Shown: positions 17,886-26,018 of the stretch, in pieces
How the letters are laid out: every line of letters starts with the position of its first letter
How positions within the stretch are numbered: the first letter of the stretch is position 1
Assembly: GCF_036347135.1 (NCBI RefSeq)
Contig: NZ_CP108938.1
Location: 9,920,001-9,984,000, forward strand
Origin: Streptomyces sp. NBC_00775
GTDB lineage: Bacteria > Actinomycetota > Actinomycetes > Streptomycetales > Streptomycetaceae
Reading direction: 5' to 3'
Length of the DNA stretch: 64,000 nt
Notes under the pieces: model-generated
The model's database searches: none
The model's input: the letters and a program-made list of their open reading frames with translations, nothing else
Told to the model about the DNA's origin: nothing
Program-made: the position numbers and the translations under genes

Positions 17886-19223
17886 TCAGAGGCTGAGGAC
17901 GTCGAGGGCCCATTCGACGGCCAGGACGCCACCCAGGCCGAGGATCGCGAGCACTGTCGTATAGCTGGTGCGGACCTTGATCGCGTCGATGACTGAGAGG
18001 TTGAAGTACTCCTTGAACAGCCAGAATCCGGGATCGTTGACGTGCGAGAAGGCGATGGAGCCGCAGGAGACGGCGAGCACCATCATCTCCGGATGGACCC
18101 CGCTGCCCGCCAGTAGCGGCAGCACCACGCCGGAGGCTGTGACCACGGCGACCGTCGCCGAGCCGAGCGCGACGCGGAGGATGACCGCGATGAGCCAGGC
18201 GAGGATGATCGGCGAGATGGACCAGCTGTCCGTGGCGTCCTTGATGTAGTCGGAGATCCCGCCTTCGACGAGGACGTTCTTGAAGGCGCCCCCGGCCCCG
18301 ATCACCAGGAGGATCATCGCCATCGCCTGGGCCGCCGAGGTGCACGAGGCGCTGACCTCGGCGAGGCTCCGGCCGACCCGCGGTCCGAACGCCCAGACCG
18401 CCAGAAGCAGGGTCAGCAGCAGGGCGATCGGTGCCGAACCGATGAAGGCGACGAAGTGCAGGAACGGGGTCTCGGCGGAGGTGGCCAGATCGGTCACCGC
18501 GGCGCCGGCGATCAGGACGACGGGGAAGAGGGCCACGCCCAGCGACCAGCCCAGTCCCGGCATCTCCTCGTCGGTGAACTCGCGCTCGCTGACCAGCCCC
18601 TTGGGGATGGCGGGGTTCATCACCTTGATGAACGGCAGACGCGGCCACACGAGCGCGATGAGCGCACCGACCGGGACAGCGATGAACAGGCCGTAGAACA
18701 GGGTCAGTCCGATGGATGCGTGGAAGGTCGAGGCCACGGCGGTGGGGCCAGGGTGCGGCGGCAGGAAGCTGTGCATGGTGGACAGGGCGATCGACATCGG
18801 CAGCCCGACCCAGAGCAGCCTCGCCCCGGTGACCCGCACCAGGGTGAACGCAATGGGCACGATGATGATGAAGGCGACCTCGTAGAACATGGTGACGCCG
18901 ATGAGCATGGACGTGACCACCATGGCCACCTGGACCCAGCGGGGTCCGAAGGCGTCCAGGAGCTTGCCGGCTATGCGCTGCGCGGCGCCGGAGTCGCCCA
19001 TGACACGGCCGACCATGGCGCCGAGCCCGATGGTCAGCATCGTGTCGCCGATCTGGCCGCCGATGCCCTCCGAGAGGACGTCCGGGATCTTCTCCAGCGG
19101 AATGCCGCGGACGACGCCGACGCCGACCGCCACGAGGAGGAGGGCGGCGAAGCCGTTCAGTCTCAGCTTGGTCATGAGGAGGAGAAGAGTCAGAACGCTG
19201 ATTCCGACTACGAGCAGAGGCAA
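17886..19223 (-). CDS. GntP-family gluconate/glucarate:H+ symporter
   Basis: 445 residues, very hydrophobic with 12 or more predicted membrane spans, GntP family. Characteristic features are [17 protein letters not shown] near the N-terminus, the [10 protein letters not shown] loop, and [22 protein letters not shown] near the C-terminus. Being between kdgD and gudD it most likely imports D-glucarate, though gluconate cannot be excluded. The frame has no ATG/GTG start near the family N-terminus. A TTG at 19223 preceded by AAAGGGGAA aligns with the MPLVIV-type start of the family and is taken as the start. Four 32-bp tandem repeats begin 35 bp upstream. Confidence 0.9.
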   Translation of the reverse strand: MPLLVVGISVLTLLLLMTKLRLNGFAALLLVAVGVGVVRGIPLEKIPDVLSEGIGGQIGDTMLTIGLGAMVGRVMGDSGAAQRIAGKLLDAFGPRWVQVAMVVTSMLIGVTMFYEVAFIIIVPIAFTLVRVTGARLLWVGLPMSIALSTMHSFLPPHPGPTAVASTFHASIGLTLFYGLFIAVPVGALIALVWPRLPFIKVMNPAIPKGLVSEREFTDEEMPGLGWSLGVALFPVVLIAGAAVTDLATSAETPFLHFVAFIGSAPIALLLTLLLAVWAFGPRVGRSLAEVSASCTSAAQAMAMILLVIGAGGAFKNVLVEGGISDYIKDATDSWSISPIILAWLIAVILRVALGSATVAVVTASGVVLPLLAGSGVHPEMMVLAVSCGSIAFSHVNDPGFWLFKEYFNLSVIDAIKVRTSYTTVLAILGLGGVLAVEWALDVLSL

Positions 19224-19257
19224 GGCAGTTCCCCTTTGAACTGTGACGCTTCTGGGC

Positions 19258-19385
19258 GCGGGTGTTTCGAGGTGCGGACGCCTCGGGGTACGGGTGTTTC
19301 GAGGTGCGGACGCCTCGGGGCACGGGTGTTTCGAGGTGCGGACGCCTCGGGGCACGGATGCTTCGAGGTGCTGACGCTTCGGGCT
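19258..19385. repeat. Four tandem 32-bp repeats, each able to fold into a hairpin
   Basis: Units 19258-19289, 19290-19321, 19322-19353 and 19354-19385. Units 1-3 are nearly identical and unit 4 has several changes; a half-unit follows toward the gntP start (19243-19257). Each contains CGAGGTG-CGGA-CGCCTCG, a 7-bp stem with a tetraloop and one G-T pair. In unit 4 the changes keep plus-strand pairing through G-U. The array lies between kdgD and the permease gene inside the operon. Confidence 0.85.
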
Positions 19386-19411
19386 GCGGATCAAGCGGCC
19401 GGAGGATCCGC
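19386..19411 (-). terminator. Hairpin just after kdgD
   Basis: GCGGATC (19386-19392) pairs perfectly with GATCCGC (19405-19411), 8 bp beyond the kdgD stop. It may partially terminate transcription or protect the mRNA between kdgD and the downstream permease gene. Confidence 0.45.
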
Positions 19412-19419
19412 CGGGCTCA

Positions 19420-20379
19420 TCAGGCCGGCCGGCGTACCGCTCCGACCAGGGCCAGCCCGTGGTCGAGGATCTTCTCCAGCTCGGCGAGGTCGTCCGGACG
19501 GGGGTCGGTGAGCGGGGCGCGTACCGGGCCGACCGGAAGGCCGCGCAGCCGGGCGGCGGCCTTGACCAGAGAGACGGCGTAGCCCGGCACGCGGTCGCGC
19601 AGCTCGACGAGGGGGACGTAGAACTCGGCCAGGAGCTTGTTCACGGTGGCGTCGTCGCCGTCCCCCAGGGCGGTGAAGCAGGCGTCCGCGATCTCGGGCG
19701 CGAAGGCGTGGACGGCCGACGAGTAGGCGGGGACGCCGACGGTGGCGTACGCGCGGGCCTGGATCTCGGCGGTGGCGGCGCCGTTGAAGAAGAGGAAACC
19801 GTCGGGGGCGGCGAGCGTGAGGCGCTGGAGCCGGTCGAGGTCGCTGTGCCCGTCCTTGAGGCCGACGACCGTGGGGATCTCCGCGATCCGGCGCAGGCCG
19901 TCGGGGGTGAAGGCGACAGGGCCGCGCTGGTAGGCGATGAGCGGCAGCCGGGTGCCGGCGGCGATCCGGCGCAGCTGCTCGACCAGGCCGTCTTGCGGGG
20001 CCTCGACCAGATAGTGGGGCAGCACCAACGCGGCGTCCGCGCCCGCTTCTTCGGCGATCCGGGCGAACCGCACCGCCTGCGCCCAGCCGTAGCCGATGCC
20101 GGCGACCACGGGCAGCCGACCGCCCGCGATCTCGACCGTGGCCTCGACGACCGCGCGGTACTCGTCCTCGTCCAACGCGCTGAACTCGCCGGTTCCACAG
20201 GCGGGGAACACCGCACCCGGCTCGGTGGCCAACTGGGCTGTCAGGTAGGCCCGGTAGGACTCCAGGTCGAGTTCGCCGTCCTCCCGGAAGCTCGTGAGCG
20301 GGAAGGACAGCACCCCACCCGCCATGCCGTCCCGCAGCCGCTGGACCACGCCCTCGACCTCCGCGCTGAACCCTGTCAT
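19420..20379 (-). CDS. kdgD: 5-dehydro-4-deoxyglucarate dehydratase
   Basis: 319 residues, DHDPS/NAL aldolase-type TIM barrel. It converts 5-dehydro-4-deoxyglucarate to 2,5-dioxopentanoate with loss of water and CO2, the step after gudD. The Schiff-base Lys175 lies in VVGLKDGHSD, the catalytic Tyr150 in LIAYQRG, and FPACGTGEF is the substrate-loop motif. First gene of the kdgD-gntP-gudD operon. The dehydrogenase that would make 2-oxoglutarate is not in the window. The ATG at 20379 has GGATGAG upstream; an in-frame ATG at 20388 is less well placed. A divergent IclR regulator gene lies 107 bp away. Confidence 0.92.
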   Translation of the reverse strand: MTGFSAEVEGVVQRLRDGMAGGVLSFPLTSFREDGELDLESYRAYLTAQLATEPGAVFPACGTGEFSALDEDEYRAVVEATVEIAGGRLPVVAGIGYGWAQAVRFARIAEEAGADAALVLPHYLVEAPQDGLVEQLRRIAAGTRLPLIAYQRGPVAFTPDGLRRIAEIPTVVGLKDGHSDLDRLQRLTLAAPDGFLFFNGAATAEIQARAYATVGVPAYSSAVHAFAPEIADACFTALGDGDDATVNKLLAEFYVPLVELRDRVPGYAVSLVKAAARLRGLPVGPVRAPLTDPRPDDLAELEKILDHGLALVGAVRRPA

Positions 20380-20394
20380 GAATCTCATCCCTAT

Positions 20395-20415
20395 ATGCAG
20401 ATGGCGTCTATGTAT
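20395..20415. promoter_or_regulatory. Near-palindromic operator candidate at the kdgD transcription start
   Basis: A 21-bp imperfect palindrome of form ATnCAnA-N7-TnTGnAT lies just downstream of the predicted kdgD -10 box. That is a repressor-like position for the divergent IclR regulator. Confidence 0.4.
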
Positions 20416-20423
20416 GAGAATGG

Positions 20424-20453
20424 AGGGTAGGTTCGTGAACCCTGCGAGGTCAA
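20424..20453 (-). promoter_or_regulatory. Predicted kdgD operon promoter with an internal palindrome
   Basis: Reading the minus strand, TTGACC (20453-20448) and TACCCT (20429-20424) are separated by 18 bp and form a good -35/-10 pair. GGTTC-GT-GAACC (20430-20441) occupies the spacer, a natural site for the IclR regulator encoded alongside. Confidence 0.5.
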
Positions 20454-20486
20454 TGGGTGCGACGGCGCGCATTTACGATGGGGCCC

Positions 20487-21275
20487 ATGCCGGAGAGCCC
20501 AGGGGTCCGTGGAGTGAAGTCGGCGGCCCGTACCGTCGCGCTGCTGGAACTGCTCGCCGACCGCGGCGACCGTCCCTCGCGCCTGGACGAACTCGCCGAG
20601 GAGCTGAGCGTGCCGCGCAGCAGCATGTACCAGCTGCTGCAGACCCTCGTCGACTGCGGCTGGGTCCGCTCCGACACCACCGGCTCCCTCTACGGCATCG
20701 GAATCCGCGCGCTGCTCACGGGCACCAGCTACCTCGACAGCGACCGGTACGTACGGATGGTCCGCCCGTATCTCGACGAGGCCTCGGACGCGCTGGGCGA
20801 GACGATCCACATGGCGCGGCTCGACGGCTCGGACGTCGTCTACCTCGCGACCCGCGAGTCTCACGAATACCCGCGCACCCTCAGCCGTGTCGGCCGCCGG
20901 ATTCCGGCCCACGCCGGCGCCCTCGGAAAGGCACTCCTCGCCGAGCGCCCCGACGACGGGCTCCCGCTCCCCGCCGAGCCGCTCGCCGCCCTCACCGAGA
21001 ACACGCACACCGGTCGTGCCACCCTGCTCGCCGACCTCGCCGCGGTGCGCGACCGCGGCTACTCCGTCGACCGCGAGGAGACCGTGCCCGGCATCGCGGG
21101 CTTCGGCTTCGCCCTGCGCTACGACACTCCGGCCACCGACGCCATCAGCTGCTCGGTGCCGGTGGCCCGGCTCACCGAGGAACACGAAGCCCGCATCGTC
21201 GGCGTCATGCGGGAGACACGTACGAAGATCGAAACTTTCCTGTCACCCGCCTCGGGCATGCCCGACTGGCGGTGA
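20487..21275 (+). CDS. IclR-family transcriptional regulator, probable regulator of glucarate use
   Basis: 262 residues. Winged helix-turn-helix at about 10-75 (KSAARTVALLELLADRGDRP, ELSVPRSSMYQLLQTLVDCGW), then the IclR effector domain (GETIHMARLDGSDVVYLATR, HAGALGKALLA, TVPGIAGFGFALRYD). Its position divergent from kdgD-gntP-gudD makes it the likely local regulator, with glucarate or a breakdown product as effector (inference). The start is ambiguous: in-frame ATGs at 20478 and 20487 and a GTG at 20514 are all possible; 20487 keeps a normal N-terminal arm before the wHTH. Confidence 0.88.
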   Translation: MPESPGVRGVKSAARTVALLELLADRGDRPSRLDELAEELSVPRSSMYQLLQTLVDCGWVRSDTTGSLYGIGIRALLTGTSYLDSDRYVRMVRPYLDEASDALGETIHMARLDGSDVVYLATRESHEYPRTLSRVGRRIPAHAGALGKALLAERPDDGLPLPAEPLAALTENTHTGRATLLADLAAVRDRGYSVDREETVPGIAGFGFALRYDTPATDAISCSVPVARLTEEHEARIVGVMRETRTKIETFLSPASGMPDWR

Positions 21276-21364
21276 CCGTCACTCGGCTCGGGCGCGGCCG
21301 ACCGGCGTGACCGGGCGCGGTCGGGTCCGCGGCCGTGGGGCCGCGGACGCCGGATCGCGGGTGG

Positions 21365-23335
21365 TCAGGGCGTCGAGGCCGTCGCCGACGAGTCGGGATG
21401 CGGACCGTATGCCGTCATGAAGCGGTCGCGGAAGGTGTCCATGCGCCACTCCGGCGCGTCCTTGGCGGGCTTGAGACCGTCCGTCCAGCCCCAGTCGGAA
21501 ATCCTGTCCAGCACCTTCTGGTCGTGCGCGACGATCGTGATGGGCACGTCCCGGCTCGTGCTGCCGGCGGTGACGGTCGGAACGGGCTGGTGGTCGCCCA
21601 GGAAGACGAGCACCGTGTTCTCGTCGCCGTACTTCTCGACGTACTCGGTGAGGCTGTGCAGCGAGTACTCGATGGCGCGCCGGTACTCGGTGCGCACGCT
21701 CTCCGGGTTCTTCCAGACCTGCTTGGGGTCCTTGCCCTCCTTCTTGATCTGGTCGAAGACCGAGCCGTCGCCGAGGTCGTTCCAGTCGATCATGTGGGCG
21801 ATGGGCGCCCAGGGGTTGTGGCTGGAGGCCAGGATGATCTCGGCCATCATCGGCTTGTGGTCCTTCTTGCCGTGTTCCAGGCGTTCGAAGGCCTCCAGGC
21901 TGAACTGGTCGGGCACCGGCGTCCAGCTGAAGTACGGGCCGTTGTAGCCGAGGTGCTCGGAGTCGTAGATGTGGTCGAGGCCGAAGAACTTGCCCTCCGG
22001 CCAGGCCCGGCGGACACCCGGCACGATGCCGACCGTGCGCCAGGCACCGGTCTTCTGGAAGTAGCTGGTGAGCGTGGAGCGGTCGCTGGTGGTGAGACTC
22101 CGGTAGCGCTGCTGGTTCTTGATCCACAGGCCGGACAGGAAGGTGGAGTGGGCCAGCCAGCTCCCGGCGCCCGTGACAGGGGAGCGCAGCCAGGCGCTGC
22201 GCGAGGAGAACCCGGCCGCCTTCAGCGAACTGGTCCCCTCCGAGAGAACCGAGTCGATCTGCTCGGACATCGCCGGGTCGTCGATCGCCGTACGGCCGTA
22301 ACTCTCGATGAAGGTGAACAGGACGTCCTTGCCGCGCAGTCCGGTCAGCAACTGGTCGGGCGGGGTGTCGGCGAAGGCGTCGACGGCGGCCTCCTTGGCG
22401 AACACCTTCCCGTCGCGCAGGCCCGCCTGCACCTGGTGCACCCGGTTCTGGACGAGCTCGGCGTTGATCTGCGAGGCCACCGGTACGTCGGTGAACTGCA
22501 CGCCGACCGTCACACAGGTGATCCAGGCGGTGCCGAGGACCAGCGTGGTCCGGGTGGCGACGGGCCGGTGGCGGACCATGAGGTCGGTCAGCCGCACGAC
22601 CGCGAGGGTGATGAGGACGAGCAGGGCGATGACGAGCGCGATGACCGCGATCACGGCGATCACCTCGCCGGTCCGGCCGAACGACTCCTTCACCCACTCC
22701 GCGGCGTCGTCCAGCAGGATCCAGTCCAGCACCAGGTCGAACGGCCGGGCCAGCACCGAGTAGAAGCCCATGTCGACGAACTTCAGGATGGTCAGCAGGC
22801 CGAGCAGCACACCGACGACGACCGCCGTGATCCGCCGCGGCTTCGGCGGCAGCGCCAACAGCAGGGCGGCGAGGAGGACTCCCTCCGCCGGGATGCGGAG
22901 GAAGGCGTCGAAGGAGAGGCGGTCGAGCTGGTTCGGCACGAGGAGGGCGAAGAGCACCAGGGCACCGGCGAGGACCGAGGTCCCGACGGTCACGACCCGT
23001 GCGGCACGCGGGTACTTGACCCGCCAGCCCCACCAGCCTCGCCGCCCACCACCGGCGCCGGCTATGTCAGAGGTGTCGCCGCCCTCATCCGCATCCGCAT
23101 CGGCCTCCGCGCCCGGATCGGCCTCTTCATCCGCGTCGGTCTCCGCAAGCGTGTCGGCTTCCGCGTCCGCCTTCGCACTTCCAGGCGTGTCGATATCCGC
23201 ATCCGTTGGCGTATCAGCTTCCGCAGCTGTGTCGGTATCCGCGTCCGCGGTCGTTGCGGCAGCCGTGTCGGCGTCCGAATGCGGCTCCGTCTCCGGTTGT
23301 TCCGGTAGTTGACGAGAGCGCGTGAAGTGCGACAC
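21365..23335 (-). CDS. LTA-synthase-like / sulfatase-fold membrane enzyme with acidic N-terminal tail
   Basis: 656 residues. Residues of about 15-95 form a low-complexity Ala/Asp/Glu tail made of AD-rich repeats. Four to five membrane spans follow (VVTVGTSVLAGALVLFALLV and others). Then comes an extracellular alkaline-phosphatase-superfamily domain with FTFIESYGRTA (nucleophile Thr region), WLRSPVTGAGSW and the metal-binding FLGDHQPVP near the C-terminus. The plan is that of LtaS-type polyglycerolphosphate or sulfatase-like transferases acting on envelope polymers or lipids; the exact substrate is not determined. The GTG at 23335 is preceded by GGAAGGA at 8 nt, better than any upstream start. 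Confidence 0.85.
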   Translation of the reverse strand: MSHFTRSRQLPEQPETEPHSDADTAAATTADADTDTAAEADTPTDADIDTPGSAKADAEADTLAETDADEEADPGAEADADADEGGDTSDIAGAGGGRRGWWGWRVKYPRAARVVTVGTSVLAGALVLFALLVPNQLDRLSFDAFLRIPAEGVLLAALLLALPPKPRRITAVVVGVLLGLLTILKFVDMGFYSVLARPFDLVLDWILLDDAAEWVKESFGRTGEVIAVIAVIALVIALLVLITLAVVRLTDLMVRHRPVATRTTLVLGTAWITCVTVGVQFTDVPVASQINAELVQNRVHQVQAGLRDGKVFAKEAAVDAFADTPPDQLLTGLRGKDVLFTFIESYGRTAIDDPAMSEQIDSVLSEGTSSLKAAGFSSRSAWLRSPVTGAGSWLAHSTFLSGLWIKNQQRYRSLTTSDRSTLTSYFQKTGAWRTVGIVPGVRRAWPEGKFFGLDHIYDSEHLGYNGPYFSWTPVPDQFSLEAFERLEHGKKDHKPMMAEIILASSHNPWAPIAHMIDWNDLGDGSVFDQIKKEGKDPKQVWKNPESVRTEYRRAIEYSLHSLTEYVEKYGDENTVLVFLGDHQPVPTVTAGSTSRDVPITIVAHDQKVLDRISDWGWTDGLKPAKDAPEWRMDTFRDRFMTAYGPHPDSSATASTP

Positions 23336-23716
23336 GCCGATGGTCCTTCCGTGCGAAGCCCCGTGCTGACACCGCGGACACGCCCCGGGGCAGGGCGGCG
23401 GCGTCATCATCCGTACGGTCGGCCTTCGCCTCCCGTTCAACCGGGAAGGTCAACAGCGCGCAAAGAGTACGCCGCAGGATGGGCGCCCGGGTCAGTCGGC
23501 TGCGTTCGCCGCGACCGACCTGGCCCACCGATAGTCCGCCTTGCCGCTCGGCGAGCGCTGAATGGTGTCCGACTGGCGTTGACTCGGCGGGCCCGGCCGA
23601 CGCCGCAGAAACTCGTCCTGCGCGCGATGTGCGTCGACAAGGGGCCCTGTCCGCACGGTGGTTGCTAGCCTTGAGTACGCGCCCGGAGGCCCCGGGCCGA
23701 GGCTTTCGGGGGGAAC
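23336..23716. other. Intergenic region holding the island's left boundary
   Basis: 381 bp without a complete gene. It contains, in order, the upstream region of the LTA-synthase-like gene, the orphan acyl-CoA synthetase tail at 23492-23571, and about 145 bp leading to the first island gene. No convincing -35/-10 pair was found for the island operon; TAGCCT at 23667-23672 is the only -10-like hexamer noted. Confidence 0.6.
23492..23571 (-). pseudogene. Orphan 3' end of an acyl-CoA synthetase gene (left direct repeat)
   Basis: On the minus strand these bases encode IQRSPSGKADYRWARSVAA plus a few residues and a stop, in the same frame as the C-terminus of the intact acyl-CoA synthetase ending at 29869. 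The two 80-bp copies (23492-23571 and 29869-29948) differ at about 11 positions by hand alignment and share an identical 23-bp run (23532-23554 and 29909-29931). Several differences are synonymous. Homology stops abruptly at the right edge, so only the tail exists. It is read here as the displaced original 3' end, or one att-like flank, of the inserted segment. Confidence 0.8.
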
Positions 23717-23938
23717 ATGAAGCCTCGTCTGATGCTCGAATCCTGGAACCGGCACGGTCTCGGCGTCGGTCGGCCGCGGATGGAGAGAGCTATCCGGTCC
23801 GGCCATCTCTCCACGCCGCCCGTCACCAGACCCGTGGGCTCGGACAGCGTCCGGGTGCGCCCCGAGGTTCAGTGCCTCGCGCAGCCCACGGCCGCGGGTC
23901 CCGTGGTCGAGGCGATCGAGACGGCCACCCGACGATGA
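23717..23938 (+). CDS. Small unknown protein, first gene of the conflict-system operon
   Basis: 73 residues, basic N-terminal half, no recognised domain, no signal or membrane segment, and no FxSxx C-terminus, so it is not an FxsA-type precursor peptide. Evidence that it is real: a strong ribosome site (GGGGGGAAC immediately before ATG) and a four-base ATGA overlap with the next gene, indicating translational coupling. Related systems often carry a small constant component near the effector genes, but I cannot assign this protein to any such family. Confidence 0.6.
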   Translation: MKPRLMLESWNRHGLGVGRPRMERAIRSGHLSTPPVTRPVGSDSVRVRPEVQCLAQPTAAGPVVEAIETATRR

Positions 23939-25992
23939 AGACACCGACTCCCCGCCGACATGTCCTCGTCGTCGCGCCGCAGTGCCTGGATCTGGGACCG
24001 CTCGACGAACTGGATGAGGTGGCGGAGTCCTTGCACGGGTTGCTCGTGGACCAGAGGCGGGGGGCGTGCCGGGAGAGTTCTGGCAGCGAACCCTCACTTC
24101 TGTACGGTCCGTCCCTTCGCCCGGTACAGATCGAGACCGCGATCCGGGGTGCGGCGGAGCGGGCCGGGCGGGCGGGGGCCGTGCTCGTCCTCGTCCTGCT
24201 CGGGTACGGCATCACGCCCGGCCGCGACTCCCCCCTCTACCTGATGGCGGGCAACTCCCAGGCCGACAAGATCGATACCGCGGTGAACGTCGGCGCACTG
24301 CTGACCCAGGTGCTGAGAACACCGGGACTTCCCGGAGTGTTCGCCCTCGTCAACACCTGTCGACCCGACGGCGCGGGCCCAGGCCCCGGAGGGACGGACG
24401 GCGGGGTCTGCAAGGGTTCGGCCCGACTCTCCATGATCATGTGCGAGGGGGTCGCGTGGAAGGCCTCCCCGCTGACCTTCTCCAAGACTGTCGTCCACTT
24501 GCTCACGGAGGGCATCGTCGGAGCGGGCGAGTTCCTGCGCTCCGATGCCGTGGTCGGTGCCGTATGCAATGCGCTGCCCAGGACGGTCCCGCACGAGGTG
24601 GAGCACGTCGGTACCCAGGGGTGCGAGCGGCTCTGGCTGGCGCGCAACGCGAGCCGTCCGCCGCGGTCCGTATCGGTGCTGGGGCCCGTGGCGACCGAGT
24701 CGCTGGATCAGGCACTGGCCCCCTTGGGGTGCTCGGCGCTGCTGACGACGGCGGTCACCGGCGCCGAGGCGCTGGAGGGGTTGCTGGACATCCTGCCGGA
24801 GCGCTCGTCGGGCCTCGGGTTCGAGCTGGACTGGTGCCTGGGCGTCGTACGCGGGCTGCTGGACTGCCTGTGCACCATCAAGCTGCTGACCACCTCCTGG
24901 CCGGGGCAGCGGCTGACCTCCGAGCGGCTGCAGAGAGCCCTGTGGGCCGCAGCGGGCCGATCCGCGGAACGGCTCCCGGAGACCTCCGGGAGCGCGCTGC
25001 TCAGGGATGCGGTCGAGTTCCTGCGCCTGCGTGTCCCGTCCGTCGATCCGGGTGCCAGGGGGATGAGTGCCGCCCCTCTGGCGGACTTCGTCGCGACACT
25101 CGCCGTCGAGGACCAACTGTCCAAGGACTGTGCCGAGTTGACCGCCTGGGCGGACGAGGTGGGCGCCGTCGAACTCGGTGATGCCTTCGAGCGGGTGGAG
25201 CGCAGAAGCGCCGGGATGAGGCTTCGGCTCGTCGTCAGCCTGGGGGCGGCTGTCGCGGACGAATGGCCCGAGACCCTCGACGCGTGGCTGCTGGACCACG
25301 GGGAGATGCACACGCACCAGGAGTTCGACTGTCTGCCCAGCCAGGCAGGGGTCGAGGAGCGCCTGGCGGACGTGGTGGACTGGGCGTCCACGCAGGCGAG
25401 GAAGCTCGGCGTAGAGCTCCGGCGGGTCGAGATCGCCGCTTCCGCGGGGCTGCTGCTGCGGTGGCGGCCCGAGGAGACCGACTACGGGGAGCGGTTGGGC
25501 GACTGGCACGATGTCGTACTGCGCTGGAGCGAGCGCATCTGTCCGCCGTCCCACCTGCGATGGATCAACCCTCGTGCCAGACGTCAACTGGCCAAGATGA
25601 GCGGGTGTGAAGCGGGACACGCGCCCGTCGACTGGTTCGGCGCACGGGAGACGGAACGGGCCGAGGAACTCAGAAAGAGGCTGGGGCGCGGGCCGTACGC
25701 GCGGGCGGTCGCTCTGAAACACCGGCCCCAGAGGTTCGAGCAGATCATGGAGCTGCTGCTCGCGTACGCCCCGATCGTGCTCTGGCCGGGGGCCGAGGGC
25801 TGTGTTCCGGACCAGTTCAAGGAGAGCCTCGACCGGTTCTGGCATCTCCTTCCCGACGAGTTCAGCGAGGCCTACCGCCGTAGCCGGGAAGAGGGGACGC
25901 GGGCCGAACTCGACGGCTGGGAGCACCTGGCCCAATGGCGGACGGTCTGGCACGACGACGAATGGCTCGACTTCTGCGACTGGTTCGCGTAG
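23935..25992 (+). CDS. Caspase-like / VMAP-C domain protein of a vWA-MoxR-associated conflict system
   Basis: 685 residues. The N-terminal part resembles a caspase-fold peptidase: LVLVLLGYGITPG (83-96) followed by LYLMAG corresponds to the usual GHG strand, and GVFALVNTCRPDG (134-146) to the catalytic-Cys strand. Cys142 is kept, but the His position is Tyr91 (GYG instead of GHG), so peptidase activity is doubtful. After a helical middle, the C-terminal third (about 425-680: RRVEIAASAGLLLRW, GPYARAVALKHRP, YAPIVLWP) fits the VMAP-C module that links effectors to MoxR and vWA partners. The ATG overlaps the preceding stop; a GAGGGGGAG-led AAA gene follows. Confidence 0.7.
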   Translation: MKTPTPRRHVLVVAPQCLDLGPLDELDEVAESLHGLLVDQRRGACRESSGSEPSLLYGPSLRPVQIETAIRGAAERAGRAGAVLVLVLLGYGITPGRDSPLYLMAGNSQADKIDTAVNVGALLTQVLRTPGLPGVFALVNTCRPDGAGPGPGGTDGGVCKGSARLSMIMCEGVAWKASPLTFSKTVVHLLTEGIVGAGEFLRSDAVVGAVCNALPRTVPHEVEHVGTQGCERLWLARNASRPPRSVSVLGPVATESLDQALAPLGCSALLTTAVTGAEALEGLLDILPERSSGLGFELDWCLGVVRGLLDCLCTIKLLTTSWPGQRLTSERLQRALWAAAGRSAERLPETSGSALLRDAVEFLRLRVPSVDPGARGMSAAPLADFVATLAVEDQLSKDCAELTAWADEVGAVELGDAFERVERRSAGMRLRLVVSLGAAVADEWPETLDAWLLDHGEMHTHQEFDCLPSQAGVEERLADVVDWASTQARKLGVELRRVEIAASAGLLLRWRPEETDYGERLGDWHDVVLRWSERICPPSHLRWINPRARRQLAKMSGCEAGHAPVDWFGARETERAEELRKRLGRGPYARAVALKHRPQRFEQIMELLLAYAPIVLWPGAEGCVPDQFKESLDRFWHLLPDEFSEAYRRSREEGTRAELDGWEHLAQWRTVWHDDEWLDFCDWFA

Positions 25993-26018
25993 TCCACTAG
26001 CGAGGGGGAGAACTCCGA

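Noticed and set aside
16486..19323. A 945-codon frame that would fuse antisense permease sequence to glucarate dehydratase
   Set aside because: Only the last 447 codons are homologous; the first part is the permease gene read out of frame, and a good start with ribosome site exists at 17829.
19258..19385. CRISPR array
   Set aside because: The 32-bp units are contiguous with no unique spacers, and no cas genes are present.
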